Assembly (NCBI GenBank): GCA_023374025.1
Contig: SIJG01000042.1
Coordinates: forward strand, 1 to 64,000
Source of the DNA: Heterodera schachtii
Lineage: Eukaryota > Nematoda > Chromadorea > Rhabditida > Heteroderidae
Length of the DNA stretch: 64,000 bases
Direction: 5' to 3'
Below the pieces are notes generated by a model that saw nothing but the letters and a program-made list of their open reading frames with translations, did no database searches and was not told the origin of the DNA. Of this stretch, positions 59,069 through 64,000 are shown piece by piece. The position numbers and the translations under genes are program-made. Positions within the stretch are counted from its first letter, which is position 1, and every line of letters starts with the position of its first letter.

Positions 59069-59073
59069 CGTGT

Positions 59074-59250
59074 TTTGCTACTCCCCCCCATCGAAAATTT
59101 AACAAATTCATATTTTGGGAGATTTTCAAGTTCACTGACCACGAAGATGATGTTGTTTCGACAACACCATGTTCGTGATCAGTGCAGTGACTTTGAAAAC
59201 CCCAAAATGAATTTGAAAATTTTTCGAGGGGGGGGGGGGGGGTTAGCAAA
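59074..59250. repeat. Palindrome beside WDR3 3' end
   Basis: Inverted arms of about 85 bp: 'tcgaaaatttaacaaattca', 'ttttgggagattttcaa' and 'gttcactgaccacgaagatg' pair with their complements at 59160-59245 around a centre near 59160. The left arm has a C6 run where the right has a G run of about 16 (59227-59242). Confidence 0.8.
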
Positions 59251-59503
59251 ACAAGGATCTACCCTTTTTGTGCGTAACGGTAACGAATCCAATGCTAGGT
59301 AAAATTTCTCGTTTCAAGGCCACACCATCAATCACAAGCGCCTAGACAACTGTTAAAACATTATCAAGTGATCAAAGAAATGATTTTTTGAACATTTTCT
59401 GTTCCTTATTTGTGAATTTTGCAAGCTCTCCTCTCGTCATTTTTGTACCAGTTTTTTTCGTATTGAAAAGTCAACAACGATTTGAATGCAACAAAAATTT
59501 CTG
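59251..59503. other. 3' flank of WDR3, nothing recognised
   Basis: No gene or element seen. Confidence 0.4.
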
Positions 59504-62500
59504 TCATATAACTGATGAAACAAAGGCAATTTCTTTCACTTTCCGTCGCTGCTTCTTTTTCTTTGAAGCCTTTTCGTTATTTTCTGCTCGCGGAGCGACA
59601 AACATTTTTGCATTTTGTCGGCTTTCCAATTGCATTTGAAGAAATTTTAATGCAGCTATATTGAGGCCAACGCAATTCTGAAAAAGACAAGCACAAAGTT
59701 AATGACCTTTTGATCCCACGAAAACATTGCAAAACCAACCAAAGTGTCAGTGATATGTTTTGGCAAAACTGTTCTGAGGTCGTCGATCAGTGAAAGCAGC
59801 TCAAGAGAATGGATTATTTGATTGTGATGGATTCTGAAAAAAAAATGGAATTCTAATTTCAGAAGTAAAACCAAGGCGGACGCCGAGATAACCTGGTAAG
59901 GAAAAGAATGACACGTTCGGCGAGGTCGGATTTGTAATTGGAACGCACGCATTTGCCCATTTCCTTCAAAAGGTCCGGAACAAAAGTGAAGGGCAGCGTC
60001 ATCAAACTCTTCTCCAAGTGACTGTAAATGTTGTAAAATGCGCCCATTTCGGTGCACCCCAAAACTCCGCCGCCGAAATTCTACCGCCGAAACTCCGCCG
60101 GCCAAAACTCCGCCGAGACATAACTCCGCCGGGGAAAAAATTTTCTAACTTAGAAATTTTTCAAGAAAAAAATCTTAGAAAAATTTTTTCTTAGAAAATT
60201 CCAAGAAAAAAATAATTTCAAAAAATTTTAAGCGATTTTTTTGAAAATTTTTTGAAAATTCTTAGTTTTTCATCATTAAGTTTTGAAAAATCGCTTGAAA
60301 TTTTTTTAAATTTCTTTTTTCTTTGAATTTTTTAAGAAAAAATTTTTCTAAGATTTTTTTCTTGAAAAATTTCTAAGTTAGAAAAAATTTTTCCCCGGCG
60401 GAGTTATGTCTCGGCGGAGTTTCGGCGGCGGAATTTCGGCGGCGGAGTTTCGGCGGCGGAGTTTTGTCCTGCTCCGCGCCCATTTACCCAAAAATCCCTA
60501 AATTGCCGCCACCTGTGTCGGATTTTTTGCACACCGTCCGCAACGAAGCGATGTTCGGCCCCTGGCGAATAGCCCATGAGCAGCGGATGCCTTTTGTGAT
60601 CGTCCTCAGCTTCGCGCGACATTCGTTCGTTCCGCACAATTTCAATCGCCTCCATTATGCCTTCGGTGGATTTTATGGTGTCGATGCTTTTCAATGGCGC
60701 TAAACCCCCTTCAAAAGTGTCCAATGGTTCGCCAGGTATCTGAAGAATCGGGGAGCAATTTGCAGTGGCTTATCGAATTCACAAACAATGTCCTCCTCGT
60801 CGACCAGTCTCTGTTCGTACTCTTTCTCTCGCTCGCGCTCTTCCTCCTCTTGCAGCACAATGAGTTCATCGGTGAGTTGCCACAGGCGAACTGATTTGTC
60901 ACGAGAAGCGGAAATCTGACATGGGAGGGAATACATTCAGACCAACATTTGAATTTAAATAAAAACATAAAGAATGATAAGCTAACGAAAAATTTGGCAA
61001 TTTTACCAAGGTTCTTCCATCCGCAGTGATCGCAAGAGCATCAATTTGATCAGTGTGCCCATTCAATGTTTGTATCCGATAGAATTTATCGGCATCCCAT
61101 TGCTAAAAAACTGCAATATGATTACATTATTTTGGGAAGATCGACCCACACCCGTCGAGGGCAGCGAGGGCTGGGGGTCGTAAATTTTTAAATTTTATTT
61201 CACTAAAATTTTTTAATTAAATATAAAGTCTTTCTTCCCGGGAAATGTTTAGTAATTTTTTAGAGCAAAGGAAAAAACCTGAATCAATCAAAATTTTTTG
61301 TTGGTTATAAACCTGTTGCTAGCAATCACGAGTTTTTTTTCGTAATTTCCCTATAAATTCCCTTTTCCTCAAATTTTTTTTTAGTTTTATTTACAAAATT
61401 AAAGTAAAACCGACCTTTAAAGTTCCATCTTTGCTAGCAGACCTAAATGAAGATAAATTAATAAAAGAAAATTCTATGCTCATTTTCGATCAAAAGGATA
61501 GAAGGCAGAAGCATATTATGACTTGAAAAAAATGTCAAAAAATATGGAGCTGTTTTTTCAATTGCGGTCGTTAAAAAAAAAAATTGTTTTTTTCGTTTTT
61601 GAAAGCTTGGTTGAAAAATCAACGTATAGACTTTTTTTCTGCTTCCTAAAATATTAAAAAGATGCGCAAAATAATTAAAACATAATACATAAAACCAACC
61701 AAAATAAGCGCTCATCGGAAATTTCTTTTGAAAATTTGACGCATGTAACACTAAAAGAAGCTTTTATTTAAAACCACTGAGAAATGTCATACATGTCATC
61801 ATGTGCAAAGAGAGATCTGTGGCAGTCACCGAAGTCGAGGCCCCAAATTTTTACCGATTTATCAGCCGACCCGGTCACTACCAATTTGCTATCCTGTAAA
61901 ATGGTCAAAATTACGGAAAAAAAGACTAATTGTCAATGACCACTGAAATGTCAATGCAATAAATTGGCAAGGAATGGCCGTAAAGAGAAACAAAAAATTT
62001 GAGACTGTCTCTGAAGAAAACACGAGCGGTGGTGTCCAACAGTCCGAAGGCAACAAATTTGCCGTTGGGCGAAAGTGCTGCACACAATGCCTCGTCGTTA
62101 AGTTCCAACCGCCGCACAGAACGCATCGATAAACGTTTGCTGATTAAAAAAAAACTTATTTTTCTAAAGTTTTGAAAATATTAAAAAATTCACCTTCCGT
62201 CGATTTCAGAAAGCCATTCATAATGCCAGAAGCGGGCTTGTTTATCATTACCGCAAGAAATGAAGCCATCCTTAAATAGGAACAAAGGCGGTGAAATTAA
62301 CACGAATTGGCTGACTTTTTCGGGAAAAGCACAAATTTCGGAAATTGCCGATTCGTGCGCTTTTTCTTCCATCGCGAGCAATTCGCAACTAAGCAAATCG
62401 AACAGAAATAATGCGCCAGTCTTAAGAAACAACAGAAAATAAAACGAAAAGTTATCTGAATTACTCGAGTGCCCAAGACAATTTGTTTGTCTCCGAAAAC

Positions 62501-64000
62501 GACGATTGAAGCACTGATTTGGGAAAGTCCGTCCTCCGTTAATTTGTTGACGGGAGAGAGTGTCTCAGAGTCCCACACCAAAGCGCAGTCGTGAGAACCA
62601 GTGACAAAAAAAGAGGAATCCGAAGCAATGCAAACGGAGCGCACGTCGAAACGATGGGAACGCTTAAAAGAAATGAATGAAACAAAAGACAAATAAATGG
62701 ACAAATGTGCTGACCTGGCCAAGGCTGACCAACGGAAGTGCGTTTGTCGCATTGCTTTTCCATTCAATTCGCAGTGAAACGCCTTGCACGTCGTTACTTT
62801 TCAGTAAACAGAAAAACTAAAACGAATTCTGAAAAAGTATCGCAAACGCGAATTAGGGAGACTCACTCGGTATTCTCGAACATTTTTGTTGTTCAATTCA
62901 GCAAACCCTTCACATAAATCGACCCATTTCAGCTTGGAATCGGCTCTAAAATCCCCGATTCTGGTGATCAGAGTGGTGACATCACGCGACACTTCATTTT
63001 CCATTGCTTCATTTGTTTCTTTCTCACTAAATATTTTTGCGTTAATGATAAAATGCATAAAAACGGGAAACGGGGTATGAAAATGTGCAGTTTTTAACAG
63101 TTTCATTGCAGAAAATTGACTATTTTAAATTTCAGTCTCAAAAAGTTTGTTCTTTTACAAAATTCGCTATAAAAATTCCAAAAGAGAATTTGGGTGAAAA
63201 TTATGAGTTCATGTAAAAAATTAGTTTAGAAAACACCTTTCCGTTGGTTGCGAGTCCGCCTTTAATCGGAGTTTCCGCAGTTTCTTTTGGTACCGTTTTT
63301 TGCTCTCGTCAACAGTGAAATGCCTTAAAAGAAAAGTAAACGAACAACAAATGCTTCCGATTGACCTGTAAATGTCCAAAATTGAGTCGGAACCCTAAAA
63401 TTCACTCATTTCCTTTAAGTTAATTTACTCCATAAATTACCGACCACACAGCAAACGATTGCTTCGTCGCTGGAAACCGCCAATTGAAGTGCGCGACCTT
63501 TTGCTTGTCTGATTAATGCTCCCCGCTTAATGCAGCGCAAAATTCTCTAAAAAGAATCGTTGATAATTAAAAGCCAATGATGGAATTTCTTGTTGGCAAA
63601 ACCTAATACAAAAAGAATTGTAGGTGTGAGACATTAATTTATCCAAAATTAAGCATGCCCTATTTTGATTTAAAAGTTTCGTTATTTTTGTGAGGGCACA
63701 ATCACTGACATTCGCTTGTTGTTCCGTGTCAAACGCAGCACTCTTTTCGATAGAGTCCAACAGCAGCAATTGGTCATGGCCCACGAGTGTCGTTCGCGGC
63801 CTCTTTCCCCCTTCGTTTTCGTTCTCCCCGTGCCGTTCAGTTCGTTCGTCTTCCCACCCGTCTTGTCCTTGCCAGCACAGTTCGAACACCAAAAGTTCGA
63901 TCTCCGCATTGCCCACCAACAGCAGCCGGTCATCGTCAATCAGTGCGAATGTGTACACTTCGGATGAACTGCTGGCCAAGGTATAGAAGCAGGACTTTGT
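59504..64000 (-). CDS. WDR3: WDR3/UTP12 small-subunit processome protein, 5' partial
   Basis: WDR3 (yeast Utp12/Dip2) is a nucleolar WD40 protein of the UTP-B complex needed for 18S rRNA maturation. The window holds roughly its last two thirds in more than fifteen exons; the gene runs off the end at 64000. In order: [37 protein letters not shown] (63450-63535); [30 protein letters not shown] (about 62600); [30 protein letters not shown] (about 62000); [19 protein letters not shown] (61820-61895), very close to human WDR3; a 28-nt micro-exon near 61435; [16 protein letters not shown] (about 61060); and [11 protein letters not shown]. The UTP12 C-terminal domain follows: [11 protein letters not shown] (60640), [20 protein letters not shown] (about 60000), RIHHNQI, and a lysine-rich tail [11 protein letters not shown] before the stop at 59504. 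Splice phases I checked between neighbouring exons agree, so the gene looks intact here. One intron contains a foldback element. Confidence 0.93.
60050..60476. mobile_element. Foldback MITE, CTCCGCCGAA arms, in a WDR3 intron
   Basis: A 9-bp TSD, cgcccattt, lies at 60041-60049 and 60477-60485. Both ends read CGGNGCANNNCAAAACTCCG in inverted orientation, followed by arrays of CCGCCGAAACTCCG motifs. The middle is a long AT-rich palindrome ('tctaacttagaaatttttca' and complement). It lies between a donor after ATCCGACACAG at about 60518 and an acceptor TTTACAG at about 60021; splicing these gives IRHSHLEKSL, matching the human protein's spacing. Confidence 0.9.

Noticed and set aside
60700..60760. 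Apparent frameshift in WDR3 just upstream of the UTP12 domain
   Set aside because: An intron of about 50 nt (GTTTGTGAATTC ... GATTCTTCAG) joins DEEDI to IPGEPL in frame, which matches the human protein's spacing.

Overview
The window is eukaryotic and almost certainly nematode. It is AT-rich, has introns of roughly 40-60 nt ending in TTTTCAG-like acceptors, and carries a secreted SXP/RAL-2 (DUF148) gene, a nematode family. The style of repeats and genes would suit a plant-parasitic tylenchid, but that is inference and I cannot name a species. Roughly 80% of the window is repetitive. The confident genes all lie on the minus strand.

Layout. 0-13.8 kb: AT-rich DNA packed with short non-autonomous elements. 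Several are hAT-like or foldback MITEs with 8-bp target-site duplications (TSDs); two are copies of a tRNA-derived SINE. Three small unidentified protein genes also lie here, one a credible two-exon secreted protein. 13.8-16.2 kb: the 5' half of a ZNF598/Hel2 ubiquitin ligase, cut by a 670-N assembly gap. 16.5-24.4 kb: a Helitron cluster in reverse orientation, partly nested, carrying a 30-bp minisatellite, 70-bp GC-hairpin arrays, a 162-bp tandem repeat and CT microsatellites. 25.0-33.8 kb: a head-to-head array of 2.05-kb repeats. 35.4-37.5 kb: a second near-identical copy of the 2,089-bp Helitron. 37.8-39.65 kb: remnants of LTR retrotransposons. 39.65-52.16 kb: a 380-bp satellite array split by one complete Ty3/gypsy-type element with a 5-bp TSD. 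52.4-53.7 kb: more foldback elements.

53.8-64 kb is the gene-rich end: an 11-exon MFSD8/CLN7-like lysosomal MFS transporter, an SXP/RAL-2 secreted protein with a probable homopolymer frameshift, and the C-terminal two thirds of WDR3/UTP12, a small-subunit processome WD40 protein with a foldback element in one intron. These are unrelated housekeeping or secreted functions; I see no operon or pathway linking them.

The most unusual signal is a set of palindromic elements whose outer arms are arrays of short (10-15 bp) motifs. The motif differs between families. Several nevertheless share an internal core (GGTATCATTCGAAAGC) and a consistent 8-9 bp TSD. Empty-site comparisons inside this window confirm several of the insertions.
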